NCBI GenBank assembly: GCA_038146985.1
Contig: JAYQSQ010000001.1
Span: 124,001 to 188,000 of the forward strand
Source of the DNA: JADHLJ01 sp038146985
GTDB lineage: Bacteria; Pseudomonadota; Alphaproteobacteria; Thalassobaculales; Thalassobaculaceae
DNA length: 64,000 nt
Reading direction: 5' to 3'
The notes beneath the pieces are model-generated. The model ran no database searches. It was not told the origin of the DNA and saw only the letters and a program-made list of their open reading frames with translations. Shown piece after piece: positions 52,434-60,015 of this stretch; position 1 is the stretch's first letter, and each line of letters starts with the position of its first letter. Both the position numbers and the translations under genes were made by a program.

Positions 52434-53225
52434 ATGCCGTCCGACGGTCTTGACGACGGCAAGATGCCGCTGCTGGAGCACCTGGTCGAACTGCGCCAGC
52501 GGCTACTCTATTCCTTCATCGGCATGATCGTCGCATTTATCCTGTGCTACTCGGTTGCCGGGCATATCTACAACTTCCTGGTTCAGCCGCTGGCCGACGT
52601 GACCGAGGGGCAGGCCGGCCGGCGAATGATCTTCACCGCCCTGCACGAAGCGTTCTTCACCCAGATCAAGGTCGCGTTCTTCGCCGCCATGTGCATCTCC
52701 TTCCCGATCCTGGCGGCCCAGATCTGGGGTTTCGTCTCGCCCGGGCTGTACAAGAACGAAAAGCAGGTTTTCCTGCCATTCCTGATCGCGACGCCGGTGC
52801 TGTTCGCGGTCGGCGCGGCGATGGTCTACTACCTGGTGATCCCGCTGGCCTGGCGCTTCTTCATCAGTTTCGAGACGCCCGGCGGCGAGGGCACCTTGCC
52901 GATGCAGCTAGAGCCCAAGGTCGATCAGTATCTCTCGCTGGTGATGCGGCTGATCTTCGCCTTCGGCGTCTGTTTCGAACTGCCGGTGCTGATCGTTCTC
53001 CTGGCCAAGATGGGCATCGTCTCGGTCGCCGGTCTGAGGGCCAAGCGCAAATACGCGATCCTGATCGCCTTCGTCGTGGCCGCGATCCTCACCCCGCCGG
53101 ACGTGATCAGCCAGATCATGCTCGCGGTGCCGGTGATCCTGCTTTACGAGGTTTCGATCCTCTGCGCCGTGGTCATCGAGAAACGCCGCGAGGACCCGCC
53201 GGACGAAGAGCCCGGGGAGGCGTGA
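52434..53225 (+). CDS. tatC: Sec-independent (Tat) translocase subunit TatC
   Basis: Polytopic receptor for twin-arginine signal peptides. The 263-residue product has the N-terminal signature MPLLEHLVELRQRLLYS (~9-25), six TM helices, and the conserved FGVCFELPVLIVLLAKMGIV (~177-196) and FVVAAILTPPDVISQIMLAV. In many relatives serS and surE follow; here a short gap leads to an Lrp-type regulator, so the conserved block ends here. Confidence 0.97.
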   Translation: MPSDGLDDGKMPLLEHLVELRQRLLYSFIGMIVAFILCYSVAGHIYNFLVQPLADVTEGQAGRRMIFTALHEAFFTQIKVAFFAAMCISFPILAAQIWGFVSPGLYKNEKQVFLPFLIATPVLFAVGAAMVYYLVIPLAWRFFISFETPGGEGTLPMQLEPKVDQYLSLVMRLIFAFGVCFELPVLIVLLAKMGIVSVAGLRAKRKYAILIAFVVAAILTPPDVISQIMLAVPVILLYEVSILCAVVIEKRREDPPDEEPGEA

Positions 53226-53286
53226 TCCGGCCCTCCAACCGCCGGAAACGTGCGAGACTGGGCCGGTTGGAGACCCGGAGAGGGCC

Positions 53287-53736
53287 ATGGACTCGACCGA
53301 TTTGGCCATTGTCGCACTGCTGCAGCGGGATGGGCGGATGCCGCTTGTCCGGATCGGCGCGGCGGTCGGGCTTTCGACGTCCGCCGTCAACGACCGGCTG
53401 AAGGCGCTGCGCCGGCGCGGCGTGATTTCCGGGACGACCGTGATCGTCGACCCGGGCAAGGTCGGGCTCGGCGTGCTCGCCTTCATCTCGGTGCTGATCG
53501 ATTGGAGCGCCCATAACGAGGCGTTCAGCGCCGCGGTCCGGGAGATGCCGGAGGTGCTGGAATGCCACCACGTGACCGGTGACTGGTCCTATCTGCTGAA
53601 GGTCCGGACCCGCGACAATGACAGCCTGGAGGATCTGATCTCCAACCGGATCAAGGCGCTGCCCGGCGTCACCCGCAGCGAAACCATCTTCGCGGTAGCG
53701 ACCGACAAGGAGACGACGCGGCTGCCGATCGGGTAG
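53287..53736 (+). CDS. Lrp/AsnC-family transcriptional regulator
   Basis: A 149-residue regulator with an N-terminal winged helix-turn-helix (TDLAIVALLQRDGRMPLVRI, then SAVNDRLKALRRRGVI, ~3-43) and a C-terminal RAM ligand-binding domain (GVLAFISVLID to TRSETIFAV, ~58-140). These proteins sense amino acids and often regulate nearby metabolic genes. It is convergent with metZ, so it may or may not control it. Confidence 0.93.
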   Translation: MDSTDLAIVALLQRDGRMPLVRIGAAVGLSTSAVNDRLKALRRRGVISGTTVIVDPGKVGLGVLAFISVLIDWSAHNEAFSAAVREMPEVLECHHVTGDWSYLLKVRTRDNDSLEDLISNRIKALPGVTRSETIFAVATDKETTRLPIG

Positions 53737-53753
53737 GCGCGGCGGCGCTCGCC

Positions 53754-54971
53754 CTACGCCGCGCGCACCGTCCCGGCCCGCGCGACCTTCGCCAGCGCCT
53801 GTTCCAGATCCTCGATCAGATCATCCTCGTCCTCGAGGCCGGCGGAGATCCGGGCGAAACCGTCGGTGATGCCGAGTTTCGCGCGGTCCTCCTCGGGCAT
53901 GGCCCGGTGTGTGGTGGTCGCCGGATGGGTGATCAGGCTCTTGGCGTCGCCGAGATTGTTGGAGATGTCGACGATGCGCAGATTGTCGAGCACGGTGAAG
54001 GCCGCCGCCTTGCCGCCGGCAACCTCGAAAGAGACGACGGTGCCGAAATCGCGCATCTGGGTCTTGGCGAGGGCATGCTGGGGGTGGCTCTCCAGGCCGG
54101 GATAGAGCACCCGGGTGATCGCCGGATGAGCTTCCAGATAGCGGGCGATGCGCATCGCGGTGCGGCACTGCCGCTCGACCCGCAGGTCGAGGGTTTCCAG
54201 GCCTTTCAGCAAGGTCCAGGCATTATAGGGGCTGAGTGCCGGGCCGGTATGGCGCACATAGGGCAGCAGGACGTCGTCATGGAAGGCCTGGCTGCACAGG
54301 ATCGCGCCGCCGAGGCAGCGGCCCTGGCCGTCGATGTGCTTGGTGCCGGAATAGACCGAAACGTCGGCGCCGAGCCGGATCGGCTGCTGCAGCAGCGGGG
54401 TGGAGAAGACATTGTCCACCACCACCCGGGCGCCGGCGTCATGGGCCAGCTTGATCACCGCCGGAAGATCGATGATCTCGAGTGTCGGGTTTGACGGGGT
54501 TTCAAGGAAGATGCACGCCGCCCCGCTCTTCAGCGCATCGCGCCATTGGTCGAGATCGGTGCCGTCGACCAGCGTGGTCTGGACCCCGAATTTGGGCAGG
54601 ATGTTGGTGACGATCTGGTGGCAGGAGCCGAACAGCGCCCGGCTCGCCACCAGCCGGTCGCCGGCCTTGAGCTGGCTGGCGAGAGCGGCATGCACGGCGG
54701 CCATGCCGCTGGCGGTGGCGAAACACGCCTCGGCGCCTTCCAGGGCCTTCAGGCGGTCCTCGAACATCGCGACCGTGGGATTGCCGTAGCGCGAATAGAC
54801 GAAACCGTCTTCCTCGCCCTTGAATCGGGCCTCGGCGGACCCCGCGCTTTCATAGACGAAACCCGAGGTCAGATAGAGGGCCTCGCAGGTCTCGCCGAAA
54901 GCCGAGCGGGTCAGCCCGCCGCGCACCAGTTGCGTGGCCGGGCGCCACTTGGCCGTGTAATCGTCAGTCAT
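53754..54971 (-). CDS. metZ: O-succinylhomoserine sulfhydrylase
   Basis: PLP enzyme making homocysteine from O-succinylhomoserine and sulfide in methionine synthesis. The 405-residue product has the trans-sulfuration family motifs: YSRYGNPTVAMFEDRLKALE (~59-78), PSNPTLEI (~159), VVVDNVFSTP (~183-192) and the PLP Lys211 in VYSGTKHIDGQGR. It is the last gene of a three-gene operon (62-aa ORF, rhodanese, metZ) whose leader carries two SAM-II-type riboswitch motifs, fitting feedback by S-adenosylmethionine. Confidence 0.94.
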   Translation of the reverse strand: MTDDYTAKWRPATQLVRGGLTRSAFGETCEALYLTSGFVYESAGSAEARFKGEEDGFVYSRYGNPTVAMFEDRLKALEGAEACFATASGMAAVHAALASQLKAGDRLVASRALFGSCHQIVTNILPKFGVQTTLVDGTDLDQWRDALKSGAACIFLETPSNPTLEIIDLPAVIKLAHDAGARVVVDNVFSTPLLQQPIRLGADVSVYSGTKHIDGQGRCLGGAILCSQAFHDDVLLPYVRHTGPALSPYNAWTLLKGLETLDLRVERQCRTAMRIARYLEAHPAITRVLYPGLESHPQHALAKTQMRDFGTVVSFEVAGGKAAAFTVLDNLRIVDISNNLGDAKSLITHPATTTHRAMPEEDRAKLGITDGFARISAGLEDEDDLIEDLEQALAKVARAGTVRAA

Positions 54972-54988
54972 TGTGAACGCTTCCTCCG

Positions 54989-55414
54989 TTACCCTTGGGC
55001 CCAGGGCAGGCCGCTGGCGCGCCAGCCGGATACCGTGTTGCGGTGCCCGGCGGCGTCCTTGGGACCCTCAAAGCCGTCAGAGATGTTGAAACAATGTTGA
55101 TAGCCGCGCTCGGTAAGCGCGATCGCCGCGTGCTTGGAGCGTTGTCCGGACCGGCATAGCAGCAGGATCACCTGATCGGGCGTGACGCCGGCTCCGCCGA
55201 CCTCGTCCACGAAAGCCTCGTTGCGGGCCATTCCCGGGAAGGTCTGCCACGAGATCAGCACCGGCTCGCGGCCGAGACCCGAGAGATCGGGACGGCCGAC
55301 GAATTCCCATTCCGGAGCCGAGCGCACGTCGACCAGCACCGCGCGCGGGTTGTCGCGCAGAATATCCAGCGCCTGCCGGCTGTCGACATCGCCGGCATAG
55401 GGTCCCTCTGTCAT
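54989..55414 (-). CDS. Rhodanese-like (sulfurtransferase) domain protein
   Basis: A 141-residue single rhodanese domain. VLVDVRSAPEWEFVGRPDL (~27-45) and the active-site loop CRSGQRS (Cys87) indicate a persulfide-forming sulfurtransferase. It precedes metZ by 17 bases and follows the 62-aa ORF by 14, in one operon; it could channel sulfane sulfur or sulfide to homocysteine formation. The ATG at 55414 lies downstream of GAGGGAG. Codons upstream in the same frame overlap the small ORF and are not coding. Confidence 0.9.
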   Translation of the reverse strand: MTEGPYAGDVDSRQALDILRDNPRAVLVDVRSAPEWEFVGRPDLSGLGREPVLISWQTFPGMARNEAFVDEVGGAGVTPDQVILLLCRSGQRSKHAAIALTERGYQHCFNISDGFEGPKDAAGHRNTVSGWRASGLPWAQG

Positions 55415-55428
55415 GGATGCGCGCTCCC

Positions 55429-55617
55429 TCAATAGGCCCAGGACGCCGCGCAGCAGCCCTGCGGGTCGCTGCCGGATGCCGCCGGCGCCGCGGTTTCCGA
55501 GACCTTGGCCGTGTCCGGGGTAGTAGGGCTTTGGTGGAAGGACGCCCAGGGATTGACGCTGGCCCAGCCTGTGGCGGGCGCGAGGGTACGGGTCGGTTGG
55601 CGGTTGAACGGAATCAT
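55429..55617 (-). CDS. 62-residue protein of unknown function, first gene of the metZ operon
   Basis: Starts MIPFNRQPTRTLAPATGW and ends QGCCAASWAY, rich in Ala, Pro, Ser and Trp, with a vicinal Cys pair near the C-terminus. There is no signal peptide or TM helix. Codon third positions are strongly G/C as in neighbouring genes, and GGGAGAC sits at a good distance before the ATG, so I think it is translated. The SAM-II-type leader ends directly upstream. It could be a small sulfur-handling protein or a translated leader; I recognise no family. Confidence 0.6.
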   Translation of the reverse strand: MIPFNRQPTRTLAPATGWASVNPWASFHQSPTTPDTAKVSETAAPAASGSDPQGCCAASWAY

Positions 55618-55624
55618 GACATCT

Positions 55625-55669
55625 GTCTCCCAAGCCGTTCGTTACGGGCCCACGGGAGACTTCCCGTGG
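55625..55669 (-). promoter_or_regulatory. Hairpin and alternative pairing around the ribosome-binding site of the 62-aa ORF
   Basis: CCACGGGA (55669-55662) pairs perfectly with TCCCGTGG (55657-55650) around a four-base loop. The right side of this hairpin contains GTCTCCC (55660-55654), which is also exactly complementary to GGGAGAC (55631-55625), the ribosome-binding site of the 62-aa ORF. The two pairings exclude each other, giving a possible on/off translation switch below the second SAM-II-like element. Confidence 0.5.
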
Positions 55670-55719
55670 CGCTTTAGCGGTTGGTGACGCGGGCGCAAGC
55701 TGCCCTTCAAATCGCCGCG
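55670..55719 (-). ncRNA. Second SAM-II-type riboswitch element (variant)
   Basis: The same ordered motifs as the upstream element: GATTTGA, then CAGCTTGC, then a 3' helix strand CCGCG, and GCTAAAG. The P1 helix CGCGG/CCGCG has five pairs. It lacks the A-rich AAA segment normally between P1 and the pseudoknot strand (CACCAAC here), so it may be a variant or a weakened copy. It ends about 50 bases before the 62-aa ORF, a position suited to translational control. Confidence 0.65.
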
Positions 55720-55772
55720 GGTCCGTCGGGGTGGACCATGCCCTGGTCGGCCTTCGCGGTCCTTAGGGGACT

Positions 55773-55789
55773 AAAAAAGCCGTCGCGGC
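55773..55789 (-). terminator. Intrinsic terminator between the two riboswitch elements
   Basis: GCCG-CGA-CGGC followed at once by six T residues (55778-55773). The stem is short (four pairs). Its left arm GCCGC (55789-55785) can instead pair with GCGGC (55819-55815) in the 3' strand of the first SAM-II aptamer, with CTC/GAG and TGTCC/GGACA pairs inside, forming a plausible antiterminator. SAM binding would then favour termination. Confidence 0.5.
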
Positions 55790-55807
55790 GAGCCGGACAG
55801 CGTGTCC

Positions 55808-55859
55808 CTCTTTAGCCGCATTTTTAAAGCGCCCGCAAGCTGATGATCAAATCGGCGCT
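55808..55859 (-). ncRNA. SAM-II riboswitch
   Basis: An S-adenosylmethionine-sensing pseudoknot aptamer. In order: P1 strand AGCGCC, GATTTGA, CAGCTTGC, the matching P1 strand GGCGCT (six perfect pairs), the A-rich segment TTTAAAAAT and the pseudoknot strand GGCTAAAG. This agrees with my knowledge of the SAM-II consensus at every conserved segment. It starts a few bases after a consensus promoter and is followed by a terminator-like hairpin. Regulated genes: 62-aa ORF, rhodanese and metZ. Confidence 0.88.
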
Positions 55860-55865
55860 GGTCGA

Positions 55866-55894
55866 AGAAAAACCCAAGAGGCGGCCGGTGTCAA
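55866..55894 (-). promoter_or_regulatory. Promoter of the metZ operon
   Basis: On the minus strand a perfect TTGACA -35 box (55894-55889) is separated by 17 bases from TTTTCT (55871-55866). Transcription should start near 55860, just at the 5' edge of the SAM-II aptamer. Position and spacing support one another. Confidence 0.65.
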
Positions 55895-55946
55895 GCGGGT
55901 CGGCGAAACTTTTTCGAGGCCTCGGCCCCGGCCGGACGCCGCCGGA

Positions 55947-56630
55947 TCACAGCTTGTCGCCGGCGATGACCGCGAGGCGCCAGTATTTCACATAGCAATC
56001 GACATTCTCGAAACCGTCCGCGGTCATCCAGTCGAGATGCTGTGCCAGGGTCGCGGTGCGGTCCCGGGCGGTCGAAAAGAACGTGTGTTCCAGATCGCTC
56101 TCGCTGGCACCCTGCTGGCGGGCCATGTCCCGCCATTGCTCCACGTAGAGGTCTTCCAGCGCGTCGGTCGCACCGCGCAGCTGGGTGATGCTGATCAGCC
56201 TGCCGCCTCGGCGGAGCGCCGCGTAGGTCGCCGACAGCAGGGTCCGTTTGGATTTGTTCTCCAGGTTGTTGGCCTCGAGTTCCTGAATGATGAGGTCATA
56301 GGGGCCTTCCAGATTGGTCCTGACATATTCGCCCAACTCGAAGGTGATTCGCGACGGATGGTCGGCGAGCCGTTCCTGGGTCGCGGCCTGGTTGATTTGA
56401 TTGTCGTGAATGATGTGAACCTCGGCCTCGAGGCGCTGTTCCAGCACCCGCTCGATCAGCATGCCGGTGCCCGGGCCGATATCCAGGATGCGGCACGACT
56501 CGTCGTCCTGGGCTTCCGGAAGCAGACGCAGGATGGCTTCCTGCAGGTCGTTCAGATGCGGGACGAGACGTTGCCGGGTCTCCGACAACCGCTTGAAGTT
56601 TTGGCCCTGATCGTCGTCCGCGAAACTCAT
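55947..56630 (-). CDS. Class I SAM-dependent methyltransferase
   Basis: A 227-residue Rossmann-fold methyltransferase. Motif I is ILDIGPGTGMLIE (~48-60), with an acidic residue at the end of strand 2 (HIIHDN, ~73-78) and YDLIIQELEANNLENKS (~111-127) as motif III/IV region. The substrate is unknown. An ATG at 56630 is the natural start. It ends about 50 bases upstream of the metZ promoter, so it belongs to a separate transcription unit. Confidence 0.85.
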   Translation of the reverse strand: MSFADDDQGQNFKRLSETRQRLVPHLNDLQEAILRLLPEAQDDESCRILDIGPGTGMLIERVLEQRLEAEVHIIHDNQINQAATQERLADHPSRITFELGEYVRTNLEGPYDLIIQELEANNLENKSKRTLLSATYAALRRGGRLISITQLRGATDALEDLYVEQWRDMARQQGASESDLEHTFFSTARDRTATLAQHLDWMTADGFENVDCYVKYWRLAVIAGDKL

Positions 56631-56889
56631 GGCTCACCTCTTCGCCGACAGTCCAGCATCAAGTCGATCCCGATGCAAGGCGATCGGGCGGTGCGGGTCC
56701 GCGTTCCACGGGCGGTGATATGCCGGTGAGGCGCCGAGACGAATTCGAGGCCGATGTCGCTCTTGGAGCGGAAAACGTCAATATTGCGCTTTTCAGATGC
56801 GGTTTGCGCGCGGTACCTTGGCACAGTGGCGTCATGGTCTTGAATGGACCCGATGCCGGGATTGACGTCGAACGCACGGGAGAGATTCA

Positions 56890-57066
56890 GTGCAACACCA
56901 GAATATCCAACAGGTCCAGGCCGCGCGTTCCGAATCCGTTATCGCCGCCGTCCTCGGGCTGCTGGTCGGAACCTTTCTGATCATCGGTGTCGGGTTTGCG
57001 CATCCCGAGGCGATCCACAACGCCGCGCACGACACCCGCCACACAACCGCCTTTCCCTGTCATTGA
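56890..57066 (+). CDS. cbtB: CbtB, small subunit of a predicted cobalt transporter
   Basis: A 58-residue single-helix protein. After a short polar N-terminus a TM helix (VIAAVLGLLVGTFLIIGVGF, ~17-36) is followed by a His-rich tail (HPEAIHNAAHDTRH) ending AFPCH, the diagnostic CbtB end. The proposed start is GTG at 56890 after GGGAGAG. CbtB with CbtA forms a predicted cobalt uptake system often under B12 control. I could not see a cobalamin riboswitch in the ~260 bases upstream. cbtA follows 21 bases later. Confidence 0.88.
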   Translation: MQHQNIQQVQAARSESVIAAVLGLLVGTFLIIGVGFAHPEAIHNAAHDTRHTTAFPCH

Positions 57067-57087
57067 CCTGAAACCAGGAGGGGGAAG

Positions 57088-57852
57088 GTGATAAGACGGC
57101 TTTTCCTTTCGGCCATCGCGGCGGGCGTTCTGGCCGGCCTCATCATTTCGGCGATCCATCAGGTCACCACGGTGCCGATCATTCTGCATGCCGAGACCTT
57201 TGAGGATACAGCGAAACAGGCGAACCGGGCCGTAACGCCGGCGCTCACACCGGCAGGATTCCGCTTCCTCGGCACCTCGGGGGGCGCGGCATCAAGGGCC
57301 ATCCCAGTGCATGGCGGGCAGGAAGAGGCGGCCGGCGGTGCCTGGGCGCCCGAGGATGGGATCGAGCGCACCGTCTTCACCGCCATGACCACGGTCCTTG
57401 CCGGCGTCGGATTCGCCTTGCTGCTGGTCGCGGGCATGACTTTGCGGGGCGAGCGGGTCGATTTCAGGCGCGGTGTCCTGTGGGGCGCCGCTGGTTTCGT
57501 CGCCTTCACCCTTGCGCCGACGCTCGGACTGCCGCCGGAGATTCCGGGCGCGGCGGCGGCGGACCTCGTCGCGCGCCAGGTCTGGTGGATCGCGGCGGCC
57601 GCGACCGCGTGCGGCGGGCTTTGGCTGCTGGTGTTCATCGACGGCGCGGTTTGGAAGGCGGTGGGTGTCGCGCTGTTGGCGGCGCCGCATCTGATCGGCG
57701 CGCCGCACCCTCTGGAGATCAGTGCCGGCGGCGCTCCCGCCGAACTGGCGGCTCAGTTCGCTGCGGCGTCGATCGCGACATCGGCGGTATTCTGGGTGCT
57801 GCTGGGCGGCTTTGCCGGGTTTTTCTTCGGCCGCTCCGAACCCTCAGCCTAG
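57088..57852 (+). CDS. cbtA: CbtA, membrane subunit of a predicted cobalt transporter
   Basis: A 254-residue integral membrane protein with five to six hydrophobic segments. The N-terminal LSAIAAGVLAGLIISAIHQV (~7-26) and the EDGIERTVFTAMTTVLAGVG region (~89-108) are typical of CbtA. His and Glu residues in and near the helices could bind the metal. It starts at GTG 57088 after a strong AGGAGGGGG site. It makes an operon with cbtB and supplies cobalt for B12-dependent enzymes. Confidence 0.9.
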   Translation: MIRRLFLSAIAAGVLAGLIISAIHQVTTVPIILHAETFEDTAKQANRAVTPALTPAGFRFLGTSGGAASRAIPVHGGQEEAAGGAWAPEDGIERTVFTAMTTVLAGVGFALLLVAGMTLRGERVDFRRGVLWGAAGFVAFTLAPTLGLPPEIPGAAAADLVARQVWWIAAAATACGGLWLLVFIDGAVWKAVGVALLAAPHLIGAPHPLEISAGGAPAELAAQFAAASIATSAVFWVLLGGFAGFFFGRSEPSA

Positions 57853-57921
57853 ATCAACGCATCCATAGACCCTGGACAGGCGTTCGCCCGCCCCCGACAA
57901 TCGAGGCGAGGAGACGGTTAC

Positions 57922-58866
57922 ATGTCCAAGAAAATAGCGGTTATCGGTGCCGGTCTGATCGGCCGGTCGTGGGCCATGGTGTTCGGGCGCGCGGGCCACA
58001 AGGTGGCGTTGTACGATGCCTTTCCCGAGGCCATGGACGCGTCCGAGCGATTGCTCGACGCCAGTCTCAAGGATCTGGAAGCCAACGGTCTGATCGGCTC
58101 GGCGCGCGAGGTTCGCGCCAATATCTCCCGCGCCGATACGCTCGAGCAGGCCTTGGACGGCGCCGAATGGGTGCAGGAGAACGCGCTCGAACAGGTCGAC
58201 GTGAAGCGTGATCTGTTCGCGCGGATGGACGCCCTGGCGGGTCCCGGAACGATCATCGCCAGTTCAACCTCGGCGATCCCTTGCCATGAGATCACCGACG
58301 GCATCAAGGGCGCGCACCGCATGCTGGTCGCGCATCCCGCGAACCCGCCCTATCTGTTGCCGATCGTGGAGCTGTCGGGGGCCGACGCGACCAGCGCCGA
58401 GACGGTGCAACGGTCGCGCGATTTCCTTGAGGCGGTGGGCATGGCGGTGATCACCATCAACAAGCAGGTGAAAGGTTTCGTGCTCAACCGCCTGCAGGTG
58501 GCGTTGCTGACGGAGGCGTTCAAGCTGATCGAGGACGGTGTCGTCTCCGGCGCCGATCTCGACAAGACCCTGAAGCACGGGCTCGGCCTGCGCTGGTCGT
58601 TCATGGGGCCGATGGAGACCATCGATCTGAACGCGCCCGGCGGCATCCGCGACTATCTGGAGCGCTTCGGCCCGTCCTTCGAGGAAATCTCGATTGAACA
58701 GTCCAAGACCAGGCCCTGGACCTCGGAGCGCTATGCCCGTCTCGAACAGGATCGGCGGACGGTGATGGCGGCGGACCAGCTGCCGGCGCGGACCGCCTGG
58801 CGCGACCGCCGGCTGATGGCGCTGATGCGGCACAAGAAGCAGGCCGCCGAAGAGATCGGCGACTGA
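57922..58866 (+). CDS. 3-hydroxyacyl-CoA dehydrogenase-like (lambda-crystallin/L-gulonate dehydrogenase type)
   Basis: A 314-residue NAD-dependent dehydrogenase with IAVIGAGLIGRSWAMVFGRA (~5-24), the catalytic Ser in SSTSAIP (~113-119) and His in VAHPANPPYLLPIVEL (~136-151). The H-P-x-N-P-P-Y-L-x-P form and lack of a CoA-type C-terminus point to the lambda-crystallin/L-gulonate 3-dehydrogenase or carnitine dehydrogenase branch. It lies 69 bases after cbtA and is convergent with a hydroxyacid dehydrogenase gene. Confidence 0.9.
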   Translation: MSKKIAVIGAGLIGRSWAMVFGRAGHKVALYDAFPEAMDASERLLDASLKDLEANGLIGSAREVRANISRADTLEQALDGAEWVQENALEQVDVKRDLFARMDALAGPGTIIASSTSAIPCHEITDGIKGAHRMLVAHPANPPYLLPIVELSGADATSAETVQRSRDFLEAVGMAVITINKQVKGFVLNRLQVALLTEAFKLIEDGVVSGADLDKTLKHGLGLRWSFMGPMETIDLNAPGGIRDYLERFGPSFEEISIEQSKTRPWTSERYARLEQDRRTVMAADQLPARTAWRDRRLMALMRHKKQAAEEIGD

Positions 58867-58912
58867 GCCTTCCGCCAGCGGACGGCGCGCCGGCCATACG
58901 CGGCAAATGGCG

Positions 58913-59908
58913 TCAGATCTTGTTTACCGGATGCAGTGGTGCGTCTCCCTTCAGCACCCGGACCATATCGGCCCCGGCGGTGCCGGCGATGGTGCGCAGG
59001 CACTCGCGGGTTGAGCCTGCCATGTGCGGGGTGATGATCAGGTTCGGCGCGTCGTAGATCGGGCTTGCCGGGTCCGGCGGCTCCCCCTCCAGCACATCCA
59101 GCGCCGCGCCGCCCAGCCGGCCCTCCTTGAGCGCCGCCGAGAGCGCCGCCTCGTCGATCAGGCTGCCGCGCGCGCAATTCACGATCATCGCGCCGGGCTT
59201 CATCTTGGCGATGGCCGCCGCGTTGATTATGTGCCGGGTCGCGGGAATGGCGGGGGCGTGCAGCGAGAGCATGTCGGCGCTGGCCAGCACGCCATCGAGG
59301 CTCATCGGCTCGGCGCCGCGCCGGTTGATCTCCTCGTCTGACAATGCCGGATCATGGGCGATCACCCCCATGCCGAAGGCGCCGGCGATCCGCGCCACGC
59401 GCTGGCCGATCTGGCCGAGGCCGATCAGACCCAGCACCCGGCCCTTGAGCTCGCCGCCGGTATGGCGCGCGCTGTCCCAGGCCTTCTCCGCCTTGGCCTT
59501 GTGCGCCGCGTCCGGAATGCGCCGCAGCAGCGAGAGCATCAGCCCGAACGTGATTTCCGTCACCGCGTCGGCATTGGCGCCCGGCGTGTTGGTGACCAGC
59601 ACCCCGCGCGCGGTACAGGCGGCGACATCCACCGGATCGACGCCGGCGCCATGCACCGCGACGACCTTCAGGTCCGGCAGCCGGTCGAGCAGGGAGGCGG
59701 TGATATAGCCGGAACGCAGCAGGATTGCGCCCGCGCCTTTGAACTGCCCGGCCCAGTGCGTTTCCTCTTCCGCCGAGAGGGGCTTGTAGGGCAGGGCGAC
59801 CCCGCGCACCTCGAAATCCTGCCCGGCGGCTTCCCGCACCGGTTCCTCGAGGATTGGAAGTTCGGCGGTCGCGGCCAGTGCGATCCAGGTTCGACTGAAT
59901 ACACGCAT
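58913..59908 (-). CDS. D-2-hydroxyacid dehydrogenase family protein
   Basis: A 331-residue NAD-dependent dehydrogenase of the 3-phosphoglycerate/hydroxypyruvate reductase family. The Rossmann motif is LGLIGLGQIGQRVARIAG (~158-175). The catalytic residues are Arg in NCARGSLIDE (~244-253), Glu in DVLEGEPPDP and His in ITPHMAGST (~293-301). No ACT domain is present. The upstream region changes abruptly to AT-rich DNA at about 59,940, so its promoter may be within or at the edge of the island. Confidence 0.93.
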   Translation of the reverse strand: MRVFSRTWIALAATAELPILEEPVREAAGQDFEVRGVALPYKPLSAEEETHWAGQFKGAGAILLRSGYITASLLDRLPDLKVVAVHGAGVDPVDVAACTARGVLVTNTPGANADAVTEITFGLMLSLLRRIPDAAHKAKAEKAWDSARHTGGELKGRVLGLIGLGQIGQRVARIAGAFGMGVIAHDPALSDEEINRRGAEPMSLDGVLASADMLSLHAPAIPATRHIINAAAIAKMKPGAMIVNCARGSLIDEAALSAALKEGRLGGAALDVLEGEPPDPASPIYDAPNLIITPHMAGSTRECLRTIAGTAGADMVRVLKGDAPLHPVNKI

Positions 59909-60015
59909 GCTGTGAGCCTTTTTCTGACGGTCTGGTTGGATTGATATTATGCTTTCACAATAAAAACTCTGATTCCTGTCAATTAAAAAATATATTTCGT
60001 GCTATAGTGATAATT

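Noticed and set aside
56631..56889. Cobalamin riboswitch before cbtB
   Set aside because: None of the conserved B12-box segments could be found by eye.
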